Source: Phycisphaerae bacterium (lineage in GTDB: Bacteria > Planctomycetota > Phycisphaerae > Phycisphaerales > SM1A02). From it: 64,000 nt of DNA. Below the pieces are notes generated by a model. That model searched no databases and was not told where the DNA came from. It was given only the letters and a program-made list of their open reading frames with translations. The stretch covers positions 16,467 to 80,466 of the forward strand of contig JABIWU010000003.1 in NCBI GenBank assembly GCA_018701395.1. The letters are read 5' to 3'. Within the stretch, counting starts at the first letter, position 1. Every line of letters starts with the position of its first letter. The position numbers and the translations under genes were made by a program. Shown here one piece after another: positions 15,474 through 23,931 of the stretch.

Positions 15474-18400
15474 ATGGTGGATGATTATTCAACTCACGAA
15501 GACGAACCTGTAGAACGCGAATTTGACCCTAATGCTATCACGCACGATGCCGATACCGCGGACAATAATTGGCTTGAATCTAATGTTTCACCAAAGGTAG
15601 ACGAATGGGTTGGAAAAACAATCGGGCAATCTCAAATTATTCAAATAATCGGTTCCGGAGGAATGGGAAATGTGTATGAAGCAAGGCAAATGCACCCGAA
15701 CCGTTCGGTCGCGCTCAAAATAGTTAAATCCGCAGCAGCAACTCCCATAACGTTGCAACGTTTTGAAATGGAAAGTGAAATGTTGGCTCGGTTTCAACAT
15801 CCAGGCATTGCTCAAGTGTATGACTCTGGACATCAAATGCAAGGCGACATATTGCTTCCATTTTTTGTAATGGAGTACGTGCTAGGTAGCAGGTCAATTA
15901 CAGATTATGCAGAAGATGAGCATCTTTCTCGAGAGGGTCGTTTAGAACTTTTATTGTTGGTTTTCAATGCAGTGCAGTATGGTCACGGCAGAGGTGTCAT
16001 ACATCGTGATTTAAAACCTTCAAACATTTTAATTACAACTGCAGGAATGCCAAAAGTAATTGACTTCGGCGTTGCGCTCAGGTCGGACTCTGATGAAATA
16101 GAAACAACAATTACATCAACGGGTAGATTTGTCGGGACTTTGCAGTGGGCGAGTCCAGAACAGTGCGGAGATGATCCACATGATGTGGATATCCGAACGG
16201 ATGTGTATTCCCTTGGTGTGATTATGTATCAGTTGATGGTTGGTGAATTGCCCTACTCAATGAAGGGAATACCTTTATATAGGGCACCAATAGTTGTTCG
16301 CGAAACAAAACCAGTTCCGCCTCGTTCAATCGACCCAACTATTCCAGTTGATGTAGAACAAATTATTGCAAAAGCACTGTGTAAAGATCGTAAGTTACGA
16401 TATGAGTCTGTAGCCGAGTTAGCTATGGACGTTCGTAGATTTTTAAGCAACGAACCGATTCACGCAAAGCCACCGTCAAAATTGCGACAGTTGAAATTGT
16501 ACGCAAAAAGAAATCAGTTGAAATTTAAAGCAGGAATAGTTGTGTTTTTGGCTTTAATTCTCGGCGTGACAGGTTTGGTGTGGGGTTTGGTCGAGTCAGA
16601 AAAAAGATCGAAAGAGTTGCAGAGGTTATATGTAACGGCAAAGTCAGCAACGCGGACTGCAGAACGAAGGGCGTACACCGCTACGATTGGGGCAGCGCAA
16701 GTAGCAATTGCAAATAATTCATGGTTAATGGCGCGTCACCACTTAGACTCGACCGATCGTGGGTATCGCGGTTGGGAGTGGAATTACCTTCGTAGATTTG
16801 TTGATCATTCCATTGGCGTTTGGCCTGTAGGTGATCGACCAAATATATTAGCAACTTCACCAAATGGAGAATCTGTTGCAGTTGCTTTTGAAGGTGTTCG
16901 AATTGGCATAATAGACGAGAAGAGAGAAGTTCTTCGGACAATCCAAATGTCAGATAGAGTAAGCACGCTAGCATTTACCGGGGACGGCGCATTGTTAGTT
17001 GTGGGTATGTCCAATGGTGTAATTGCAATTGTTGATACTAAAGACAACACCCTCCTTGCTTTTACAGATGAAGTCCCCTCTGTTGAATCGATAGCGCCAA
17101 CGAACAGCGATTATTTTGCAACCGGTCACAGTGATGGTATCGTTAGGATTTGGAAAACTGATGGCACTTTACTCCGCACTATAAATACAGGCAACGGGAC
17201 TATTCTTTCTATAGCGTACGATAGTACGGGCACACAACTTGCGATTGGTAAAACAGATGGAGTTGTTCAAATTTGGAATGAAAGCAGAAGTGAATTTCAA
17301 ATGCACCAAGAAGCTCACGAAGATGCGGTATATGATTTAATTTTTCTAGAGAACGGGAAATTAGTTAGTGTTGGGGGCGACGGCGTCATGGAAGTTTGGG
17401 ACCCAGACACAAAAAATTTATTAAATAAAATACAAGTGAATTCAGACGCAATATTTAGTGTTACAGAAGTTGACGGAACTGTTGCAACAGCAGGGCAAGA
17501 CGGCATCATTCGGATTTGGTCAACGAGCGATTTTGCTTTGCTAGATGAACTGGTTGGACATGATGACTGGATTTGGTCAATCGAGTCTGTGGGAGACAAT
17601 CGATTGGCCAGCGTTTCAAGAGACGGCGATATTCGATGGTGGAGTTCTGAATTGCTAATTTCGTCGACAGCTAGAACTTTAGGAAAGTTGCCTGCATCTG
17701 ATATTGCATTTGTTTTTGATGCTAAGTTAGCAGTAGTATCCGAATTTGATTCCGATGTTCAACTCTTAGATTTCGTTACTGGCGAAAGCAAAATATTGCG
17801 TTCTGTAACAAATGATGAATTAACTATAGTGAAGCATGTTCCTACGACTTCAATGTTAGTAACGGGTGATGTGCGAGGAAATGTTCGACTCTGGGACACA
17901 GATTTGATGTTGCAAACTTCATTAGTTGGAATTTGCGATGGGCAAATATCGTCGCTTGCAGTATCTGAGTTTGGCAAATTTATTGCTGCGGGTACACTGA
18001 GTGGCGGGATCTATGTCTGGGATATGCAGAGTAATCAATTAGTGTTGGATTATGTTGTATCGAACGCCAACGTTCTCTCTATGACATTTGGCAGTAAAGC
18101 CAATACTATTTTTGTTTCTACAAGCCGTGATGCAGTTATAGCACTTGCTATTAAACCCAAGCAAGAATTGTGGCGAAAGGAATCTAGTATAGATGTAATG
18201 GTGCTGGAATATTTGTCAAACTCAAATGTGCTTCTTGCAGCATCTCCAAATAATACCATTGAGCTACTTGATGTTTCTGATGGTAGTGTGTTGCAAACGG
18301 CAAACGCAAAAGGCGCGACTCTTCGCGATGTTGCTGTTTTTCCAGACGAAAATCGTTTTGTGACAGTTCTTACAGATGGAACAGTAAGTGTTTGGGATGC

Positions 18401-18563
18401 ATCGTTTTTATATTTAATCGCTTCATTTTCTTCTTCGGAATCGGCGGATTGTATAGGCGTCTCAAGTGATGGTACTATTGTTTCGGTCGGTGGCGGTGGC
18501 TCAGAGATTAATTTTATGGATGGTTTGTCACGGAATGCCAGACTAATAAAAAGGGAACAATGA
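15474..18563 (+). CDS. Ser/Thr protein kinase with membrane anchor and WD40 repeats
   Basis: About 1,029 residues. A Hanks-type kinase domain (about 40-330) carries GSGGMGNVYEARQ, VALKIV, HRDLKPSN, DFGVAL and GTLQWASPEQ, so all catalytic residues appear intact. One membrane helix (about 358-378, KFKAGIVVFLALILGVTGLVW) is followed by a coiled segment and then a long run of WD40-type repeats (for example GHSDGIVRIWKTDG, GQDGIIRIWSTS, VRGNVRLWDTD) to the end. This kinase-WD40 layout is common in planctomycetes. The propeller part is probably an extracytoplasmic or scaffold sensor (inference). ATG 15474 or GTG 15477, both just after AGGA, are the best starts; a TTG at 15435 is also in frame. It overlaps nadC by ATGA. 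Confidence 0.9.
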   Translation: MVDDYSTHEDEPVEREFDPNAITHDADTADNNWLESNVSPKVDEWVGKTIGQSQIIQIIGSGGMGNVYEARQMHPNRSVALKIVKSAAATPITLQRFEMESEMLARFQHPGIAQVYDSGHQMQGDILLPFFVMEYVLGSRSITDYAEDEHLSREGRLELLLLVFNAVQYGHGRGVIHRDLKPSNILITTAGMPKVIDFGVALRSDSDEIETTITSTGRFVGTLQWASPEQCGDDPHDVDIRTDVYSLGVIMYQLMVGELPYSMKGIPLYRAPIVVRETKPVPPRSIDPTIPVDVEQIIAKALCKDRKLRYESVAELAMDVRRFLSNEPIHAKPPSKLRQLKLYAKRNQLKFKAGIVVFLALILGVTGLVWGLVESEKRSKELQRLYVTAKSATRTAERRAYTATIGAAQVAIANNSWLMARHHLDSTDRGYRGWEWNYLRRFVDHSIGVWPVGDRPNILATSPNGESVAVAFEGVRIGIIDEKREVLRTIQMSDRVSTLAFTGDGALLVVGMSNGVIAIVDTKDNTLLAFTDEVPSVESIAPTNSDYFATGHSDGIVRIWKTDGTLLRTINTGNGTILSIAYDSTGTQLAIGKTDGVVQIWNESRSEFQMHQEAHEDAVYDLIFLENGKLVSVGGDGVMEVWDPDTKNLLNKIQVNSDAIFSVTEVDGTVATAGQDGIIRIWSTSDFALLDELVGHDDWIWSIESVGDNRLASVSRDGDIRWWSSELLISSTARTLGKLPASDIAFVFDAKLAVVSEFDSDVQLLDFVTGESKILRSVTNDELTIVKHVPTTSMLVTGDVRGNVRLWDTDLMLQTSLVGICDGQISSLAVSEFGKFIAAGTLSGGIYVWDMQSNQLVLDYVVSNANVLSMTFGSKANTIFVSTSRDAVIALAIKPKQELWRKESSIDVMVLEYLSNSNVLLAASPNNTIELLDVSDGSVLQTANAKGATLRDVAVFPDENRFVTVLTDGTVSVWDASFLYLIASFSSSESADCIGVSSDGTIVSVGGGGSEINFMDGLSRNARLIKREQ

Positions 18564-19435
18564 AAGTAAAGATGGAACATTTGATTTCGACAGAATATAT
18601 TCGCGACGTAATTTCCAGATGCGTTAAAGAAGACGGAGGATTTGGCAATGACGTTACAACTAATTCTGTTTCTAATTCCAATCAGGTTCGCGAGTTCGCA
18701 ATAAATATTCGAGGCAACGGCACAATCGCAGGGCTAGAACCAATTTCTCGCGGTGTCGAAAGTTTCGGTGAATTAGAGTTAAAGATGCTCGCCCAAGATG
18801 GTGACACAGTTAAAGATGCCAATATCGCAATTGTAAAAGGTCCTGTGCAAGACATCCTTTTTGCTGAACGAACTATTCTAAATATTTTGGGTCACGCTTC
18901 TGGGATAGCGACACAAACGAAATTATTTGTCGATGCAGTTGCAGGAACAGATTGTAAAATTTGCGATACGCGCAAGACGACGCCTGGGCTTCGACTTCTA
19001 GATAAATATGCAGTTATTTGTGGCGGTGGAACATCGCATCGACTTGGTTTGCATGATGCTGCCTTGTATAAAGACAATCACCTCATTGGATTCAATAACT
19101 TGGAGAAAGATCTTGGCGACGCAATTCGTCGTGCGAAAGCAGAGATCAATTTGAAATTTATAGAGGTTGAAGTGGATACACTTAGCCAGTTAGAAAAGGT
19201 TCTTGCGTTGCCTGTGGACATTGCTCTTCTTGACAATATGTCGATTGAGCAATTGACCAAAGCAGTAAAAATGCGAGACGAAGCCCAAACATCAATGTTG
19301 CTTGAAGCATCAGGTGGAGTACATTTAGAAACAGTTGGTGCTATTTCAAAAACAGGAGTAGACCGCATTTCAATTGGCGGAGTGGTTCATCAAGCAACGT
19401 GGATAGATGTTGGTTTGGATGCTTGCGGTGCATAA
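18560..19435 (+). CDS. nadC: Nicotinate-nucleotide pyrophosphorylase (carboxylating)
   Basis: Quinolinate phosphoribosyltransferase of de novo NAD synthesis: quinolinate plus PRPP gives nicotinate mononucleotide, CO2 and pyrophosphate. Conserved stretches include AERTILNILGHASGIAT, the active-site CDTRKTTPGLRLLDKYAVICGG, HRLGLHDAALYKDNH and the barrel-end EASGGVHLETV and DRISIGG. The 291 residues are the normal length. AAGGGA lies just upstream and the start overlaps the kinase stop (ATGA). birA follows inside the last codons. nadA and nadB are not in the window. Confidence 0.95.
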   Translation: MKVKMEHLISTEYIRDVISRCVKEDGGFGNDVTTNSVSNSNQVREFAINIRGNGTIAGLEPISRGVESFGELELKMLAQDGDTVKDANIAIVKGPVQDILFAERTILNILGHASGIATQTKLFVDAVAGTDCKICDTRKTTPGLRLLDKYAVICGGGTSHRLGLHDAALYKDNHLIGFNNLEKDLGDAIRRAKAEINLKFIEVEVDTLSQLEKVLALPVDIALLDNMSIEQLTKAVKMRDEAQTSMLLEASGGVHLETVGAISKTGVDRISIGGVVHQATWIDVGLDACGA

Positions 19436-20093
19436 AGGCAAGGTACTTCTTCTAGATGAAGTGAGTTCAACACAAGACGCAGCTATCGAACACGAACTAC
19501 AAAGTGGTGATGTTTGTGTTTCGTTTAAGCAAACTTCTGGGCGGGGTCGGCGAGGAAATTTTTGGGATGGAACAGGCGGCGTTGCGGTTACGGTTGTTCT
19601 TGATTCAATTCAACCACACATTCCAATTGCAGTCGCAGTCACATTAGCAGGGCAGTTAAATAATCTAATTCCACATGCAACAGTTGGAATTAAATGGCCA
19701 AACGACTTGTTAGTAAACGGCAAAAAGTTGGCGGGTATTTTAATTGAACAAAGGCAAGGGCGTTTTTTGGTGGGGATTGGAGTGAACGTTCTTGCGTCTC
19801 CTTTGCCGACAAGCACCTCATTGAATGAAATCGGAGCAGAATCGAATCTCGAAAATGTGGCAGAATTAGTAGCCTCTAGTGTTTTTGATGCATCCGAACT
19901 TGATGAAAATACAGCAGTTACAACATGGCGAAAGAGAGATATTCTCGTGGGAACGATGCAAACGGTTCGCTCTGGCGACAACATAGTTGAGGGCATGGTG
20001 CTTCGGATTGACCCTTGCCATAACTTAGTCCTTCAAACCTCTGTTTCAATTTTAAAGATACCCGCTGCAAGTGCAACTATCGTAACCCCTTGA
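19419..20093 (+). CDS. birA: Biotin-[acetyl-CoA-carboxylase] ligase, no DNA-binding domain
   Basis: Attaches biotin to acetyl-CoA carboxylase carrier protein and similar proteins. Visible motifs are the biotinyl-AMP loop TSGRGRRGNFWD, VGIKWPNDLLVNGKKLAGIL and VGIGVNV. At about 224 residues it lacks the N-terminal helix-turn-helix of repressor-type BirA, so it should be a ligase only. ATG 19419 overlaps the nadC end by 17 bases; TTG 19407 is an alternative. The C-terminal SH3-like cap is present but short. Last gene of the ppdK-to-birA strand run, followed by an inverted repeat. Confidence 0.9.
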   Translation: MLAVHKGKVLLLDEVSSTQDAAIEHELQSGDVCVSFKQTSGRGRRGNFWDGTGGVAVTVVLDSIQPHIPIAVAVTLAGQLNNLIPHATVGIKWPNDLLVNGKKLAGILIEQRQGRFLVGIGVNVLASPLPTSTSLNEIGAESNLENVAELVASSVFDASELDENTAVTTWRKRDILVGTMQTVRSGDNIVEGMVLRIDPCHNLVLQTSVSILKIPAASATIVTP

Positions 20094-20111
20094 CACCACA
20101 CGAATTAAATA

Positions 20112-20159
20112 AGCCCTTGGATACTAAATGCTCTGCAGACAGTTATGTAGCCAAGGGCT
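20112..20159. repeat. Inverted repeat between birA and the MutL-type operon
   Basis: AGCCCTTGG at 20112-20120 is exactly complementary to CCAAGGGCT at 20151-20159; the flanking bases extend the match imperfectly to about 15 bp (TTAA...TTAA). The 30-base loop contains the palindrome TCTGCAGA. There is no T-tract, so a simple intrinsic terminator is doubtful; a bidirectional terminator, operator or remnant small element are alternatives. Confidence 0.45.
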
Positions 20160-20188
20160 AATTAAACGGTTCGCTAGCCATTGTGTGG

Positions 20189-20203
20189 TAGAATATCGGG
20201 TCT
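20189..20203 (+). promoter_or_regulatory. Putative -10 box of the MutL-type operon
   Basis: TAGAAT at 20189-20194 ends nine bases before the first ATG of the operon at 20204, with no Shine-Dalgarno between. No convincing -35 hexamer was found. If used, the operon mRNA would be leaderless or nearly so. Confidence 0.35.
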
Positions 20204-20626
20204 ATGGAATCGGCAAGCCTAGTTGAGATGCAATGGAAGGTATGTCCAGCCAAGATCTACCCTCAAAAAGCGTTGTTTGGTTGGGTTTTAATCATAGTTT
20301 TAGGTCTCATGATTTCAACTACTAGTATTCTCTTGGGTATCTGTTTGACAGGAATTCTCATAGCGACACAAGCAACTTTTTTGTTTCATTCGACGTTTAC
20401 AATTACGAATGAGGGTCTAGTTGCTAAATATCCTTTTCGCAAAAAACAATATAAGTGGGAGCAGGTACGCAGAGTCGCATTTATGAAGGATGTCTGCTAC
20501 ATGTTTTCAAGGAAAAAACCATCAAATTTGGATGGCTGGACTGGAATCGCAGTTCTATATGGCGACAATCGAGACATTGTCATTGAGAAAATCAAATCAT
20601 ATCTCAACAAGGATGTGACTGTATGA
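20204..20626 (+). CDS. Small membrane protein with PH-like domain
   Basis: A 140-residue protein with two adjacent membrane helices (about residues 22-42 and 44-62, GWVLIIVLGLMISTTSILLG onward) followed by a soluble C-terminal domain whose pattern (FTITNEGLVAKYPFRKKQYKWEQVRRV) resembles bacterial PH-like (bPH2) domains. That assignment is from pattern only. First gene of the eight-gene MutL/DUF6754 operon; its stop overlaps the next start (ATGA). Function unknown; a role as a membrane-bound accessory of that operon is inference. Confidence 0.6.
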   Translation: MESASLVEMQWKVCPAKIYPQKALFGWVLIIVLGLMISTTSILLGICLTGILIATQATFLFHSTFTITNEGLVAKYPFRKKQYKWEQVRRVAFMKDVCYMFSRKKPSNLDGWTGIAVLYGDNRDIVIEKIKSYLNKDVTV

Positions 20627-20967
20627 AAAAAGGGTGGTTTAAAAAAGCGTTTCATGTGGATTCAGATGAGTCAATTGAGCCCAATGAAAAGCAAAAAAAT
20701 GCCCTAGACATGCTCTGTCGGGGTATCATTCGGCGCGGCTTAACCACTCCCGCCATTATTGGCGTGGAAATGGGGCGACCCTTGAACTTTCTTGGCTCGC
20801 AGACAATGCACTTTTTCACTCCGCTCATTTCAGCGTTTGTGCCAACAGAAAGTTGGAGCGCTGTTGCGGAGTTCTTAGAACACCGTGGTTCGGTTGATTG
20901 GATCCGAAACCGCATCGAAGAGTTAGAGAATGAGATGGATACAACCAAAGAGAAACCAAAAAAATGA
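20623..20967 (+). CDS. Small soluble protein of unknown function
   Basis: A 114-residue hydrophilic protein. The N-terminus is basic (KKGWFKKAF) and the C-terminus is a charged helix (RNRIEELENEMDTTKEKPKK). The middle, RRGLTTPAIIGVEMGRPLNFLGSQTMHFFTPLISAF, is moderately hydrophobic and could lie on the membrane surface. I do not recognise a family. ATGA overlaps on both sides place it firmly in the MutL/DUF6754 operon, between the PH-like membrane protein and the ATPase. Confidence 0.6.
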   Translation: MKKGWFKKAFHVDSDESIEPNEKQKNALDMLCRGIIRRGLTTPAIIGVEMGRPLNFLGSQTMHFFTPLISAFVPTESWSAVAEFLEHRGSVDWIRNRIEELENEMDTTKEKPKK

Positions 20968-22790
20968 CAATCGATTTAGAAAACATTAGTGTCATCCTTG
21001 CAACCGACTGTGGTAGTACAACTACCAAGGCAATCCTCATTGAAAAAATTGATGGTCAATACCGTCAAACGTACCGTGGTGAAGCGCCAACAACAGTTGA
21101 GAAACCATTTGCGAATGTAACCATTGGTGTTACGAACGCGGTGACTGAGATCAGCGAGCTTGCCGGTCGTAAATTAACGAATGAAGATGGAACTATTAAT
21201 CAGCCAGCACAAGGCGATGATGGTTGCGATTTATATATTTCAACTTCTAGTGCGGGCGGTGGTCTTCAAATGATGGTCGCTGGTGTCATTGCAGAAATGA
21301 CTGCAGCATCTGCAAAACGCGCAGCGCTTGGGGCAGGCGCGATTGTTATGGATGTAATTTCAACCAATGACAAACGCCGACCTCACGAACAGATTCAAAG
21401 AATTCGCGAACTTCGTCCAGACATGATTTTGATTTCAGGCGGAACTGACGGCGGAACAACAGAAAAAGTAGTTCAACTTGCTGAACTTATTGCTCCCGCA
21501 AAACCGCAGCCACGATTTGGCAGTGAATATGAAATGCCTATTATTTTTGCAGGCAATAAAATGGCAGCGAGTGAAGTCGAATCAACACTTCAAGAAGATT
21601 GGATTGACCTTGCGATTGTTGAAAATCTTCGTCCAAAACTTGAGCAGGAAAATTTAGGCCCAGCACGTGATAAAATTCATGATGTATTCCTTGAGCACGT
21701 TATGGCACACGCTCCCGGCTACGACATGTTAATGGATTGGTCTGATGCGCCAATTATGCCAACACCAGGGGCTGTTGGCGATATTTTGCAAACAATTGCA
21801 AAGAAAGAAAACATTAATGTTGTAGGAGTTGATATCGGCGGCGCAACAACTGACGTGTTTAGTGTTTTCGAGGGAACATTTAACAGAACAGTTTCTGCAA
21901 ACCTTGGAATGAGTTATTCCATCTCAAATGTGTGTGCAGAAGCAACGATGCCGAACGTTTTGCGTTGGGTGCATTTTGACATGGACGAACGACAACTTCG
22001 CAACCGTGTTAAAAATAAAATGATTCGCCCAACAACAATTCCGCAATCGCTCGAGTCCCTTATTTTTGAACAAGCAGTTGCTCGCGAAGCACTTCGCCTT
22101 GCATACAAACAACATAAAGAATTTGCGACAACCCTTAAGGGAGTCCAACAGCAACGAACTGTTGGCGATACGTTTAGTCAGCAAACTGGCGGCAATACTA
22201 TTGTTAACAATATGACATTGAACTTACTCGTTGCTTCTGGTGGTGTTCTTTCCCATGCGCCTAGTATGAACCAAACAGCGATGATGCTTGTTGATGCGTT
22301 TGAACCTGAAGGTTGCACTGATCTTGCGAAAGACTCAATCTTTATGATGCCTCACCTTGGCGTGCTTTCCGCAGTACATCCGGAAGCTGCGGCACAAGTC
22401 TTTGAACGCGATTGCTTGGTGTACTTGGGTACATGCATTGCGGCTAAAGGTTTAGGTAAACTCGGCAAGCCTTGTTTCTCATGGACACTTTCTGGCGATG
22501 TCAATGCATCAGGAACTTGCAATTTTGGTGATCTTGAATGTATCGATATGGCTCCAGATCAAACAGCTACTATTTTGTGCGAACCAGCAAGAGGATTTGA
22601 CCTTGGTGCTGGTAACGGCAAAAAAGTTTCGCATGAAGTTCGTGGCGGAACTGTCGGATTGATTATCGATGGTCGTGGGCGACCCCTTGGCCTTCCGGAA
22701 GATAGGCAACAATGCCAAATGTCCATGAAAACATGGGTAGAAAACATGGCACTCTATGAGGAGATTGACGTTGCAGTCGCAACGGCTTAA
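20964..22790 (+). CDS. MutL-type (glutamate mutase L-like) ASKHA ATPase
   Basis: A 608-residue protein of the MutL family, which belongs to the actin/hexokinase/Hsp70 ATPase fold. The phosphate-1 motif ATDCGSTTTKAILIE is at about residues 13-27 and phosphate-2, VGVDIGGATTDVFSVFEG, at about 286-303; LYISTSSAGGGLQMMVAGV and LISGGTDGGTTEKVVQL are further conserved stretches. MutL was named for clusters with B12-dependent glutamate mutase, but no mutase or B12 gene is present here. Instead it sits among membrane proteins, so an energising role for that assembly is possible (inference). ATGA overlap upstream, three-base gap downstream. Confidence 0.85.
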   Translation: MTIDLENISVILATDCGSTTTKAILIEKIDGQYRQTYRGEAPTTVEKPFANVTIGVTNAVTEISELAGRKLTNEDGTINQPAQGDDGCDLYISTSSAGGGLQMMVAGVIAEMTAASAKRAALGAGAIVMDVISTNDKRRPHEQIQRIRELRPDMILISGGTDGGTTEKVVQLAELIAPAKPQPRFGSEYEMPIIFAGNKMAASEVESTLQEDWIDLAIVENLRPKLEQENLGPARDKIHDVFLEHVMAHAPGYDMLMDWSDAPIMPTPGAVGDILQTIAKKENINVVGVDIGGATTDVFSVFEGTFNRTVSANLGMSYSISNVCAEATMPNVLRWVHFDMDERQLRNRVKNKMIRPTTIPQSLESLIFEQAVAREALRLAYKQHKEFATTLKGVQQQRTVGDTFSQQTGGNTIVNNMTLNLLVASGGVLSHAPSMNQTAMMLVDAFEPEGCTDLAKDSIFMMPHLGVLSAVHPEAAAQVFERDCLVYLGTCIAAKGLGKLGKPCFSWTLSGDVNASGTCNFGDLECIDMAPDQTATILCEPARGFDLGAGNGKKVSHEVRGGTVGLIIDGRGRPLGLPEDRQQCQMSMKTWVENMALYEEIDVAVATA

Positions 22791-22793
22791 AAA

Positions 22794-23915
22794 ATGGCAC
22801 ACGCATACACACCAGGATTGAAAGTCACTAACCGAATGAAGCACAGCGTCGTTCGGATGTTGCCAATAAAAGGCGATGTAATGGTTAAGGTTGGCGATTC
22901 AGTTGTTGCTGATCAAATTGTCGCGGCAACCTACATGCCAGGCGATGTTTACCCACTGAATATGGCAAACCTTCTCGCTGTACCACCCAAAGATGTTTTG
23001 TCATTAATGATATGCAAAGAGGGTCAAAAAGTCGAGAAAGGCGAGGCAGTCGCTGAGACTGCAGGTATCTTCGGCAAGTTTAAGAAAAAATATAATTCGC
23101 CATATGCAGGAACTATCGAAACGGTTTCAGATGTGACAGGACAGGTAATTCTTCGAGGGCCAGATATTCCAGTTGAAGTAAAAGCGTATGTCACTGGAAC
23201 GGTTACGGATGTAAATCCAGAAATTGGTTGCACGGTCGAATCGGACGTCGCATTTATTCAAGGCATCTTCGGTATCGGAGGCGAAACCTGTGGCACGATT
23301 AAATTCGCAGTCAAGGCAAGCGACGAAATACTCACCGCATCTTCAATTACACAAGATATGAAGGGGTGTGTAGTCATCGGTGGAGCTAGAATTACAGATG
23401 ATTCAATTGAAGAAGCGAGAAAAGTCGGCGCTGTTGCTCTTGTCGGCGGGGGTATGGATGACCAAGATTTGAAAGAGTTTCTTGGATATGACCTTGGGGT
23501 TGCAATTACAGGAAGCGAAAAGAAGGGGATTACTGTGATTGTTACGGAGGGGTTCGGTGATATTGCCATGGCTAATCGAACGTTCGACTTATTGAAGCGA
23601 TTTGAAGGTCATGAGGCATCTGTAAATGGTGCAACGCAAATTCGAGCCGGTGTTATGCGTCCAGAAATCATTATTCCCATCGATTCTGGCGCCAGCGAAG
23701 TGGAAATAGAATACGAGGGTGGGTATCTAGAAATCGGTAAATCACTACGAATAATCCGAGATCCGTACTTTGGAATTATCGGGACGGTAAAAGCACTGCC
23801 CTCCGAGCCACATGTTTTGGGTTCAGGCTCAAAAGCCAGAGTTCTTGAAGTAGAACTTAAAACGGGAGAATCGGTTATCGTGCCCAGAGCTAATGTTGAA
23901 CTTATTGAGGAATAG
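22794..23915 (+). CDS. Barrel-sandwich (lipoyl/biotinyl-like) protein of the MutL operon
   Basis: A 373-residue soluble protein. The N-terminal third has two lipoyl-type half-motifs, VMVKVGDSVVADQIVAATYMPG and GQKVEKGEAVAETAGIFGKF, then NSPYAGTIETVSDVTGQVILRG, like the barrel-sandwich parts of RnfC or NqrA; no lysine in a lipoylation motif is evident. The middle (about 185-260, KGCVVIGGARITDDSIEEARKVG) looks like a small alpha/beta domain, and the end (GIIGTVKALPSEPHVLGSGS, then ESVIVPRANVELIEE) resembles a KOW-type beta barrel. No signal peptide. Function unknown; the position directly after the ATPase suggests they act together. Confidence 0.7.
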   Translation: MAHAYTPGLKVTNRMKHSVVRMLPIKGDVMVKVGDSVVADQIVAATYMPGDVYPLNMANLLAVPPKDVLSLMICKEGQKVEKGEAVAETAGIFGKFKKKYNSPYAGTIETVSDVTGQVILRGPDIPVEVKAYVTGTVTDVNPEIGCTVESDVAFIQGIFGIGGETCGTIKFAVKASDEILTASSITQDMKGCVVIGGARITDDSIEEARKVGAVALVGGGMDDQDLKEFLGYDLGVAITGSEKKGITVIVTEGFGDIAMANRTFDLLKRFEGHEASVNGATQIRAGVMRPEIIIPIDSGASEVEIEYEGGYLEIGKSLRIIRDPYFGIIGTVKALPSEPHVLGSGSKARVLEVELKTGESVIVPRANVELIEE

Positions 23916-23931
23916 TACCGAGTAATAATCT

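Noticed and set aside
20964..22790. DNA mismatch repair MutL
   Set aside because: The name refers to the glutamate mutase-associated MutL family; the sequence has ASKHA ATPase motifs, not the GHKL motifs of mismatch repair MutL.
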